From: Anaerotignum sp.
GTDB lineage: Bacteria; Bacillota; Clostridia; Lachnospirales; Anaerotignaceae
Length of the DNA: 22,594 nucleotides
Assembly: GCA_020024255.1 (NCBI GenBank)
Contig: JAHHTX010000026.1
Coordinates: 1-22,594, forward strand
Reading direction: 5' to 3'
In this document: piece by piece, positions 13,062 through 20,010 of the stretch
How the letters are laid out: the number at the start of each line of letters is the position of its first letter
Numbering within the stretch: position 1 is the stretch's first letter
Notes under the pieces: model-generated
What the model was told of the DNA's origin: nothing
What the model saw: only the letters and a program-made list of their open reading frames with translations
The model's database searches: none
Translations under genes and position numbers: made by a program

Positions 13062-13089
13062 TTGACAAATCGAAAAAACAAGGTAAAAT
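13062..13089 (+). promoter_or_regulatory. Promoter of thrC
   Basis: TTGACA (13062-13067) and TAAAAT (13084-13089) with a 16-nt spacer, 52 nt before the start codon. Confidence 0.75.
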
Positions 13090-13141
13090 GGAACTATCTT
13101 TTTAACATAATTTCTAAATTTGGGAAAGGCGGAATTTTGAC

Positions 13142-14602
13142 ATGACAATGTATATAGGGACAAGAGATAAAAATATCACGGCATCGGCTTCTGAGGCAAT
13201 ACTGCGAGGTATTTGTCCCGATGGCGGATTGTATATTCCAATGGAAATTCCGAAAATGGACAAAACCCCTGATGAATTGATGAAAATGAATTATCAAGAA
13301 TTGGCTTACGAGGTTCTGAAACAATATTTGGATTTTACGGAAGAAGAATTGAAAGCGTGCATCGCAGAGGCCTATGACGAAAAATTCGATACAAAGGAAA
13401 TTGTACCTTTGGTGAAAAAAGGAGACGCTTTATATCTGGAATTATTCCATGGCAGAACACTTGCCTTTAAAGATATGGCACTTTCCATTCTGCCCCACCT
13501 GATGAAAACGGCAGCGAAAAGACAAGGGCTGAAAGAAGAAATTGTCATTTTAACCGCAACTTCTGGAGATACGGGAAAAGCAGCACTGGAAGGTTTTGCT
13601 CATGTACCGGGTATCCGCATTATGGTGTTTTTCCCTGAAGATGGGGTCAGCCCTGTACAGAAATTACAGATGACAACACAGGAAGGTGACAATACTTGTG
13701 TTGTGGGCATCAAAGGAAATTTTGATGATGCACAGAGTGCCGTAAAGGGGATTTTTACAGATAAGGCACTGGAAGAAGAACTTCTTGCAAGAGGATACCG
13801 TTTCTCCTCTGCCAATTCCATCAACATTGGCAGACTGGTACCACAGGTGGTATATTACTGGTGGGCATATATACAGGCAGTGAAACAAGGAGAAATTGCA
13901 TGGGGAGACAAGCTGGACTTTACGGTTCCTACAGGAAACTTTGGTGATATTCTGGCAGGCTGGTATGCGGCACAGATGGGTCTGCCCGCAGGTCACTTTG
14001 TCTGTGCATCTAATGATAATAAGGTGCTGTATGATTTCTTCCGCACAGGTACTTATGATAAAAACAGAACTTTTCATGTGACGGTATCTCCTTCCATGGA
14101 TATTTTGATTTCTAGCAATCTGGAACGCCTGCTTTGTCATATGGGTGGTCAGGACAAGACCAAAGCAGAAATGGCGGCTTTACAGAAAGAGGGTAAATAT
14201 CAGGCAGAAATCACAGACAAAAATATTTCCGGCGAATATGCAACAGAAGCGGAAACTTTTGCTGCCATTAAAGAGGTCTTTGATAAAACAGGCTATGTGA
14301 TGGATACGCACACAGCAGTGGCTTATGCAGCATACAAGAAGTATCAGAAGGAAAGTGACAGCAAAAACCCTATGGTCATTGTTTCTACAGCCAGTCCTTA
14401 CAAATTTACAAAAGACGTGATGACAGCTTTGGATAATAAATATGAGAAAGAGGACGCTTTTGTACTGATGAAGGAATTGGAAAGGGTCAGCGGTGTTTCT
14501 ATTCCGACTCCTATTGTGGGCATTGAAACAAGAAAAATCCGTCATCAGGACGTTTGCGAAAAAGATAGCATTAAGGATTTTGTAAAGCGTAAACTGTTGT
14601 AA
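13142..14602 (+). CDS. thrC: Threonine synthase
   Basis: Pyridoxal-phosphate enzyme that converts O-phosphohomoserine to threonine and phosphate, the last step of threonine synthesis. The PLP-binding lysine is in GRTLAFKDMA (Lys at about 110), and the phosphate/PLP loop is TATSGDTGKAALEG (139-152). The N-terminal domain starts with the family pattern YIGTRD and includes ICPDGGLYIP. At 486 aa it belongs to the longer threonine synthase type found in many anaerobes. A weak AAAGGCGGA lies at 13124-13132, about 9 nt upstream of the ATG. A second ATG two codons on is equally possible. It stands alone, with its own promoter and terminator, rather than beside hom or thrB. Confidence 0.95.
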   Translation: MTMYIGTRDKNITASASEAILRGICPDGGLYIPMEIPKMDKTPDELMKMNYQELAYEVLKQYLDFTEEELKACIAEAYDEKFDTKEIVPLVKKGDALYLELFHGRTLAFKDMALSILPHLMKTAAKRQGLKEEIVILTATSGDTGKAALEGFAHVPGIRIMVFFPEDGVSPVQKLQMTTQEGDNTCVVGIKGNFDDAQSAVKGIFTDKALEEELLARGYRFSSANSINIGRLVPQVVYYWWAYIQAVKQGEIAWGDKLDFTVPTGNFGDILAGWYAAQMGLPAGHFVCASNDNKVLYDFFRTGTYDKNRTFHVTVSPSMDILISSNLERLLCHMGGQDKTKAEMAALQKEGKYQAEITDKNISGEYATEAETFAAIKEVFDKTGYVMDTHTAVAYAAYKKYQKESDSKNPMVIVSTASPYKFTKDVMTALDNKYEKEDAFVLMKELERVSGVSIPTPIVGIETRKIRHQDVCEKDSIKDFVKRKLL

Positions 14603-14624
14603 AAATTTTATCATGAATAAAGTC

Positions 14625-14667
14625 AAAAAATCCCTGCCGGATAGATGTGTATTCTGCGGGATTTTTT
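14625..14667 (+). terminator. Terminator of thrC
   Basis: AAAAAATCCC (14625-14634) pairs with GGGATTTTTT (14658-14667). The inner part TGC/GC extends the stem, and the 3' arm itself is the T run. Confidence 0.85.
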
Positions 14668-14688
14668 GTTGTGATGAAAAACAAAGGG

Positions 14689-14717
14689 TTGATGGTGACA
14701 AACGTCACTGGTAAAAT
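14689..14717 (+). promoter_or_regulatory. Promoter with palindromic operator in its spacer
   Basis: TTGATG (14689-14694) and TAAAAT (14712-14717) have a 17-nt spacer. Nearly the whole spacer is the perfect inverted repeat GTGAC-AAAC-GTCAC (14695-14708). A protein bound there would sit between the two promoter boxes and act as a repressor or as a spacer-remodelling activator of the unknown membrane protein gene. Confidence 0.6.
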
Positions 14718-14755
14718 GAAAGCAAACAAGAGGATTTCGGAGGGGGGCGAAGTAT

Positions 14756-15727
14756 ATGGCAGAAAAGAATGCAGAACCGTTTAAAAAAGAGAAAATAAGA
14801 ATAGATAAAACAGAATTTGTGACAAAAAAGGAATTTTATGTTTGTATTATGGTTTCTTTTTGTATTTTGCTTGGCGTTGTCCTTTGGCAGGGAACCCGCA
14901 TTGTATATCGTATAGAAGAAAAGGGAAATCAAATACAGAATAGCCTGCAAGAGCACTTATCTTTTGAAATCAGCAATATTCTGAACAGTATCCGACATGC
15001 TTTGGAGGAAGGGGAAAATCCACTGTTGGAAAGCCATTTGGAACTTATGGGTATAGATGAAAAAAAGAAGACAGTGACCGTATTGACGGAGGTTGTGCCA
15101 AAAGAATACGAAAAGGGAATGCAAGTAACCTTTTTGCTGTCATGCGATGAAAAAGAACCAATTTCTGTTTTGGCAGAGGAAAAAATGGGAAAAGTTTTTT
15201 CTGCGATACAGACGTTTCCTTATTGCAGCAGTATTACAGGCAAAGTGCTTCTGCAAAAGGGCAACTTGGAAGAAGTACAGTATTTAGATGAACTGTCATT
15301 AGGTGGGGAGCTGTATCCACAGATAGACGGATTTGCAAACTACAGTTTTTTGTATCAAGGAAGTAAGACTGAATTTTCTGTTGATGATATTCAGGTAAAT
15401 GTTTTTCTGCCTATTGATTCTTTGCAAGGGAAAAGAGACTATTTGAGAGAGCCTGAAGTACAGGTATTTCATAACAGGAAATTAGTTGAGGAAATTTCTT
15501 TGCAGAGAGAATGGGACATTGATGGTGAAGGACAAGTGTGCAGGGGAAAAGGAAAAAAACGTTTTGCAGCAGAAGTGGGAGATACATTTACCGTTATGTT
15601 TGCAGGAACCACTATGTCGGGAACACAGTACACCTACATTTTGGAACAGGGAAAAGTAGAAAAAAATGGCGAATTTGCTTCCTGTGTTGATGAAATGCCC
15701 AAGGAGGAGCGGCTGAAGATTTGGTAA
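14756..15727 (+). CDS. Single-pass membrane protein of unknown function, 323 aa
   Basis: I do not recognise a family. A short charged cytoplasmic N-terminus (residues 1-26, rich in Lys/Glu) is followed by one hydrophobic helix at about 28-45 (YVCIMVSFCILLGVVLW). A helical, possibly coiled-coil segment (about 51-85, including LQEHLSFEISNILNSIRHAL) leads to a beta-rich extracellular part that looks like repeated strand pairs. There is no signal peptidase site and no LPXTG motif, so it is a type II anchored protein with most of its mass outside the cell. The ribosome binding site GGAGGGGGG (14739-14747) is strong. It forms a single-gene unit with its own palindrome-containing promoter and a small terminator. 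The sequence gives no basis for a function. Confidence 0.75.
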   Translation: MAEKNAEPFKKEKIRIDKTEFVTKKEFYVCIMVSFCILLGVVLWQGTRIVYRIEEKGNQIQNSLQEHLSFEISNILNSIRHALEEGENPLLESHLELMGIDEKKKTVTVLTEVVPKEYEKGMQVTFLLSCDEKEPISVLAEEKMGKVFSAIQTFPYCSSITGKVLLQKGNLEEVQYLDELSLGGELYPQIDGFANYSFLYQGSKTEFSVDDIQVNVFLPIDSLQGKRDYLREPEVQVFHNRKLVEEISLQREWDIDGEGQVCRGKGKKRFAAEVGDTFTVMFAGTTMSGTQYTYILEQGKVEKNGEFASCVDEMPKEERLKIW

Positions 15728-15776
15728 GTTTGGAAAAAGGAAATAGGAGAAAAAGATGTTTTCTTTAGGAATTTAT

Positions 15777-15797
15777 ACGCCTTTGCAGGGCGTTTTT
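15777..15797 (+). terminator. Small terminator after the membrane protein gene
   Basis: ACGCC (15777-15781) pairs with GGCGT (15789-15793) around a 7-nt loop, followed by T to 15797. The stem is short but GC-rich. Confidence 0.5.
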
Positions 15798-15905
15798 ACA
15801 TGAAAAGCAGTTTTTGGGAAATGATAGTTTTAGGAGACAACAGCAGAAGATGTATGGGATTTGCAGGTCGTTGTGCAGAAAAAAGAGAAAAATGTAAGAA
15901 AGACA

Positions 15906-15934
15906 TTGATTTTGTTTTTTTTATGCAGTAAAAT
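15906..15934 (+). promoter_or_regulatory. Promoter of the transaldolase gene
   Basis: TTGATT (15906-15911) and TAAAAT (15929-15934) with a 17-nt spacer, 77 nt upstream of the start codon. Confidence 0.6.
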
Positions 15935-16011
15935 TAGAATAGCATATTGTGTGCAGGGAAATAGCTCTTTTCCTGAAAAATGAGAATATACAAAGAAGAG
16001 GAGAATTTATC

Positions 16012-16659
16012 ATGAAAATGTTTATCGACACAGCCAATGTAGACCACATCAGAGAGGCAAATGATTTGGGCGTTATTTGCGGTGTAACCACAAATCCTTC
16101 CCTTATTGCAAAAGAAGGCAGAGATTTCGTTGAAGTTGTAAAAGAAATTACAACAATCGTTGACGGCCCGATCAGTGCAGAAGTCATCAGCTTGGATCAT
16201 GAAGGTATGGTAAAGGAAGCAAGAGAACTGACAAAAATCCACAAAAATATTGTCATCAAAATTCCTATGACACTGGAAGGTCTGAAAGCAGTTAAGATTC
16301 TGTCCAAAGAAGGCATAAAAACAAACGTGACACTGATTTTCTCCGCAACACAGGCACTGATGGCTGCAAGAGCCGGTGCAACTTATGTAAGTCCTTTCCT
16401 TGGCAGAGTAGATGACATCGGTTCTGTGGGTATGGCACTGATTGAAGAAATCGTAGACATTTTTGATATACACGGTATTGAAACAGAAATTATTGCAGCA
16501 TCTATCCGCAATCCTCTCCATGTCATTGATGCCGCAAGAGCAGGTTGCCATATTGCAACTATTCCCTACAACGTACTGATTCAGATGGCAAAACACCCTC
16601 TGACTGATATTGGTATTGAACGTTTCCTGAAAGACTGGGAAAGTGTACCTAAGAAATAA
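16012..16659 (+). CDS. tal: Transaldolase (small TalC/Fsa type)
   Basis: Schiff-base aldolase of the non-oxidative pentose phosphate branch, moving a dihydroxyacetone unit between sugar phosphates. At 215 aa it matches the compact TalC/FSA subfamily. Signature MKMFIDTAN opens the protein, GVTTNPSLIAKEG is at residues 24-36, and the active-site lysine is in IVIKIPMT (Lys 83). The C-terminal TIPYNVLIQMAKHPLTD is typical. Sequence cannot fully separate transaldolase from fructose-6-phosphate aldolase activity, but the transketolase gene directly downstream favours transaldolase. The ATG at 16012 is chosen over longer in-frame starts because it follows GAAGAGGAGA and matches the family N-terminus. 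Confidence 0.93.
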   Translation: MKMFIDTANVDHIREANDLGVICGVTTNPSLIAKEGRDFVEVVKEITTIVDGPISAEVISLDHEGMVKEARELTKIHKNIVIKIPMTLEGLKAVKILSKEGIKTNVTLIFSATQALMAARAGATYVSPFLGRVDDIGSVGMALIEEIVDIFDIHGIETEIIAASIRNPLHVIDAARAGCHIATIPYNVLIQMAKHPLTDIGIERFLKDWESVPKK

Positions 16660-16686
16660 GAACGGATTCCGAAAACAGAGTAATTG

Positions 16687-16736
16687 GAAGTGCTGTCAAC
16701 CGAAAATGCAAGCATGGAGGGAAACAGCACTTCTTT
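16687..16736 (+). promoter_or_regulatory. Strong hairpin between tal and tkt
   Basis: GAAGTGCTGT (16687-16696) and ACAGCACTTC (16724-16733) form a perfect 10-bp stem followed by only three T. The loop is 27 nt. It may act as a partial terminator or mRNA stabiliser between the two genes. I find no separate promoter for tkt. Confidence 0.55.
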
Positions 16737-16754
16737 AATGATGGAGGTATTTTT

Positions 16755-18731
16755 ATGAATATTGATAATTTGACTGTCAATACCCTACGTTTTCTGGCGG
16801 CAGAAGCTATCCAGAAGGCAAAAAGTGGTCACCCCGGTCTGCCCCTTGGTGCAGCTCCGGCAGCATATGCACTGTGGGCAAAGGAAATGAAAGCAAACCC
16901 TGCAAACCCCAACTGGGACGACAGAGATCGTTTTATTCTGTCCGCAGGTCATGGTTCCGGATTGTTGTATGCTATGCTGCACGTTTTTGGCTATGGTTTG
17001 ACCATTTCCGATTTGCAGAATTTCCGTCAGAGAAATTCCCTGACACCCGGACACCCTGAATATCTGCACACAAAGGGTGTAGAAACGACAACAGGTCCTT
17101 TGGGACAGGGTATTGCCAATGCAGTTGGTATGGCACTGGCTGAAAAACATTTGGCTGCAAAATTTAATACACCCGAATACAAAGTGGTAGACCATTACAC
17201 ATATGCGTTATGTGGTGACGGTTGTTTGCAAGAAGGTGTAGCTTCCGAAGCGGCTTCTTTGGCAGGCACAATGGGTCTTTCCAAATTGATTGTTTTGTAT
17301 GATTGCAACAAGATTACCATTGAAGGCAGCACAGATACAGCTTTTACAGAAGACGTACTGAAACGTTTTGCAGCATATGACTGGGATACGGCAGAAGTGG
17401 CAGACGGTAATGATGTAGACGCCATTGCAAAAGCCATTGAAGCAGCGAAAAAGACAGATAAGCCTTCTATTATTCTGGTTCGTACAGAAATTGGTTATGG
17501 CTCTCCCAACAAACAGGGCAAGGCATCTGCCCACGGTGAACCTTTGGGTGAAGAAGAAATTCAGTTGACAAAAGAAAATCTGGGCTGGCAGTACACAGAA
17601 CCTTTCTTTGTTCCTGAAGAAGTAAAGGCACATATGGCAGCTTGGGCAGAAGAAGGTGCGAAGAAAGAAGCAGCATGGCATGAAATGTTTGCGGCATACA
17701 GCGAAAAATATCCTGAGCTTGCAAAGGAATATGCACTGTGGCACAGCAATGAGGCAGGCAAGGAACTGCTAGATGATGAAGACTTCTGGAAAAACGAAGG
17801 TGATCTTGCAACAAGAGCAGCTTCCGAAAAGGTATTGCAGAAAGTGGCAAAGGTTGTACCTAATCTCTTTGGTGGTTCTGCCGATTTGGCTCCTTCTAAC
17901 AAGTCTTTGATGAAAGACAGAGAATATTACAGCAAGGAAAATCCTACAGGTTCTAACGTCCATTTTGGTATTCGTGAATTTGCCATGACAGCTATGGCAA
18001 ACGGTATTGCAGTACATGGCGGTTTGCGTCCTTATATCGCAGGATTCTTTGTATTCAGTGATTATATGAAAGCCGGACTTCGTATGGAAGCACTGATGGG
18101 ATTACCTGTTATCAGTATCTTTACGCATGATAGTATTGGTGTTGGGGAAGACGGCCCTACCCATCAGCCTATTGAACATCTGGCAATGCTGCGTAGTTTG
18201 CCTAACTATACGGTATTCCGTCCCTGCGACACAAGAGAAACAGCAGCAGGTTGGTATATAGCACTGACCAAGACAAGCACACCTACCGGCTTGATTCTTT
18301 CCAGACAGAACTTGCCTGCACTGGAAGGCACAGGAAAAGGTGCATTGAAGGGTGCATATATTCTGCGTGACTGTGAAGGAACACCTGATGTTCTGCTTAT
18401 GGCAAGTGGTTCTGAAGTGGAACTCATTTACAAGGCATATGATGTACTGGCAGAAAAAGGCGTAAAAGCAAGAGTAATCAGTATGCCAAGCTGGGAACTG
18501 TTTGCAGAGCAAGATGCAGCGTACAAAGAAAGCGTAATGCCAAAGGCAGTTCGTGCAAGACTGGCTGTGGAAGCAGCAAGCGATTTTGGTTGGCACAAGT
18601 TTGTCGGCATGGACGGAGATGTTATCTGCATGGATGGTTTTGGCGCATCTGCACCGGCAGCTGAATTGTTTAAAGATTTCGGTTTTACCGTAGATCATGT
18701 AGTTGAAAGAGCTATGGCTCTTGTAAAATAA
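16755..18731 (+). CDS. tkt: Transketolase
   Basis: Thiamine-diphosphate enzyme that transfers two-carbon units between sugar phosphates in the pentose phosphate pathway. A full-length single-chain enzyme of 658 aa. Visible motifs are SGHPG (residues 24-28), AGHGS (64-68), TTGPLGQG (112-119) and GDGCLQEG (154-161, start of the ThDP/Mg-binding motif that ends with the N of CN near 185). In the pyrimidine-binding domain they are GSADLAPSNK, FGIREFAM with the catalytic Glu, and THDSIGVGEDGPTHQP. Domain order is ThDP-binding, pyrimidine-binding, then the C-terminal domain. GATGGAGG precedes the ATG at 16755. The transaldolase gene lies 95 nt upstream and shares the pathway. Confidence 0.97.
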   Translation: MNIDNLTVNTLRFLAAEAIQKAKSGHPGLPLGAAPAAYALWAKEMKANPANPNWDDRDRFILSAGHGSGLLYAMLHVFGYGLTISDLQNFRQRNSLTPGHPEYLHTKGVETTTGPLGQGIANAVGMALAEKHLAAKFNTPEYKVVDHYTYALCGDGCLQEGVASEAASLAGTMGLSKLIVLYDCNKITIEGSTDTAFTEDVLKRFAAYDWDTAEVADGNDVDAIAKAIEAAKKTDKPSIILVRTEIGYGSPNKQGKASAHGEPLGEEEIQLTKENLGWQYTEPFFVPEEVKAHMAAWAEEGAKKEAAWHEMFAAYSEKYPELAKEYALWHSNEAGKELLDDEDFWKNEGDLATRAASEKVLQKVAKVVPNLFGGSADLAPSNKSLMKDREYYSKENPTGSNVHFGIREFAMTAMANGIAVHGGLRPYIAGFFVFSDYMKAGLRMEALMGLPVISIFTHDSIGVGEDGPTHQPIEHLAMLRSLPNYTVFRPCDTRETAAGWYIALTKTSTPTGLILSRQNLPALEGTGKGALKGAYILRDCEGTPDVLLMASGSEVELIYKAYDVLAEKGVKARVISMPSWELFAEQDAAYKESVMPKAVRARLAVEAASDFGWHKFVGMDGDVICMDGFGASAPAAELFKDFGFTVDHVVERAMALVK

Positions 18732-18741
18732 GAAATAGCAG

Positions 18742-18782
18742 AGGGCAGAACAGCTTTTGTTGAAAGAGTTCTGCCCTTTTTT
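18742..18782 (+). terminator. Terminator of the tal-tkt unit
   Basis: AGGGCAGAAC (18742-18751) pairs perfectly with GTTCTGCCCT (18768-18777) and runs into T to 18782. The ribosome binding site of the next gene begins directly after it, so that gene needs read-through or its own start. Confidence 0.85.
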
Positions 18783-18798
18783 GAAAGGAGAAAAGAGA

Positions 18799-19392
18799 TT
18801 GCGTACGTTTATTGCCATTGAATTGGAAGAAGAAGTGAAAGACCATTTGGAAGGTGTGCAGGGAAGGGCGGCACAGCTTTGCCGAAAAGGGAATTATACC
18901 CCTAAGGAAAATTTTCATTTGACTTTACATTTTTTGGGAGAAGTGACACCTGAAGATATTCCTTATATCCAGCAGGCGATTATGGAGACAACGAAGTATC
19001 AACAAATGTTTTTTCTTACTTTGGATAAGATTGGATTTTTTCCACGGGGAAAGGAAGGGATTCTTTGGGCAGGTGTGGAAAAAAATCAGGATTTATTCCG
19101 TTTGTTCCAAAGTTTGGAGCGGAACTTGGGAAAACAGGGATTTGCAAGAGAGAAAACAGGTTTAAGCCCACACATTACTTTGGGGAGGGAAGTAGAGCCT
19201 TATCGTGGTTTTGCAGACGTACAAAGAGGGGTAGACTTTGAGAAAAAGAAAATTCATGTGACAGCGATTTCTTTGATGGAAAGTGTGCGTATGGGCAGAA
19301 GGCTTATGTATCGTCCGTTATTACAGCAGCCTTTGCGAAAGGCAAGAGAAAATAAGCTTGTGCAAAAAAGAAATAAAAATGGTAGAAAATAA
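18799..19392 (+). CDS. thpR: RNA 2',3'-cyclic phosphodiesterase (ThpR/LigT, 2H superfamily)
   Basis: Two-histidine phosphoesterase of 197 aa that opens 2',3'-cyclic phosphates on RNA and can also join 2'-5' bonds in vitro. Both catalytic H-x-T-x motifs are present: HLTL at residues 40-43 and HITL at 125-128. The N-terminus MRTFIAIEL and FHLTLHFLGEV are typical. The start is taken as TTG at 18799, 8 nt after AAAGGAG (18784-18790). The in-frame ATG at 18757 lies inside the loop of the preceding terminator and would add 14 residues foreign to the family. The C-terminus carries a basic extension (LRKARENKLVQKRNKNGRK) that may bind RNA. Confidence 0.9.
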   Translation: MRTFIAIELEEEVKDHLEGVQGRAAQLCRKGNYTPKENFHLTLHFLGEVTPEDIPYIQQAIMETTKYQQMFFLTLDKIGFFPRGKEGILWAGVEKNQDLFRLFQSLERNLGKQGFAREKTGLSPHITLGREVEPYRGFADVQRGVDFEKKKIHVTAISLMESVRMGRRLMYRPLLQQPLRKARENKLVQKRNKNGRK

Positions 19393-19721
19393 GCAGAGAG
19401 AATTGGGGAAACTTGGAATTTGTTACAAGGAGAAGCAGAAAAATCCGTGGAGGTTTTCTATATTGTATGACAAAAACAAATGTTTTTCGCAGAGTGGCGA
19501 AAAAAAGATAGAAAACTGTATTTTTGTTCAGTAAAGGTAGAAAATAATACTGGATATTCTGCTAAATTGATGTTAGAATATTGTCATAAATCACAAACAA
19601 GGTAAGAAATGCCTTGTTTTTCTGTTTATACAGAGGGTGATTTTGAAAGTGCAGAATGCCATTTTGCCAGAATGGACTTTGCCGTATTTTTGATTTGACG
19701 AGAACGTTAGGAGGTTTCAAC
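19393..19721. other. Gap without a recognised gene (19393-19721)
   Basis: A 51-codon ORF (19379-19534) overlaps the thpR end but has no ribosome binding site. The rest holds a hairpin ATATTCT/AGAATAT (19554-19560 with 19575-19581), a terminator (19595-19621) and about 100 nt before the ACT gene in which no clear promoter is visible. Confidence 0.5.
19595..19621 (+). terminator. Terminator upstream of the ACT-domain gene
   Basis: AAACAAGG (19595-19602) pairs perfectly with CCTTGTTT (19612-19619) around a 9-nt loop and ends in T to 19621. It probably ends transcription from thpR. Confidence 0.65.
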
Positions 19722-19994
19722 ATGAAAAAAGCAGTGATTACAGTATTGGGGAATGACAAAGTCGGCATTATTGCAAAAGTCTGTACATTTTTATCCGACG
19801 CAAATGTAAATATTCTGGATATTTCGCAGACCATTGTAGGCGGATATTTCGACATGATTATGGTGGTTGACATTACCGACATGACAAAGAATTTTGATGA
19901 TGTATCAGACGGTCTTGCCGTTCTGGGCGATGAGCTTGGTCTGAAAATCAGAATTCAGCATACAGAAATTTTTGACGCAGTACATCGCATTTAA
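19722..19994 (+). CDS. ACT-domain protein, UPF0237 family
   Basis: A 90-aa protein made of one ACT domain. It begins MKKAVITVLGNDKVGIIAKVC, the usual ACT opening with the ligand-binding G-D--G turn, and continues with the LSDANVNILDISQTIV helix-strand and GYFDMIMVVDI. ACT domains bind amino acids or other small molecules and regulate partner proteins. The ATG at 19722 follows AGGAGG (19709-19714). The longer in-frame start at 19656 adds unrelated residues. It lies 16 nt before a UPF0210 gene. This pairing is conserved in many bacteria, and the two products probably work together, with the ACT protein as the sensing part. No pathway is established that I can name. Confidence 0.92.
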   Translation: MKKAVITVLGNDKVGIIAKVCTFLSDANVNILDISQTIVGGYFDMIMVVDITDMTKNFDDVSDGLAVLGDELGLKIRIQHTEIFDAVHRI

Positions 19995-20010
19995 TTAAGG
20001 AGGCTCTACC

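Noticed and set aside
13027..13141. Possible T-box or threonine-sensing leader before thrC
   Set aside because: The leader after the promoter is only about 50 nt, with no T-box core sequence or terminator, so no riboswitch fits.
15755..15931. Two overlapping short ORFs (15755-15802 and 15800-15931) joined by ATGA
   Set aside because: The first is only 15 codons and contains the terminator hairpin. The second has no ribosome binding site and covers the transaldolase promoter.
19379..19534. 51-codon ORF after thpR (start MVENKQREL)
   Set aside because: It overlaps the last codons of thpR, has no ribosome binding site and resembles no family I know. It may be chance in an AT-rich gap.
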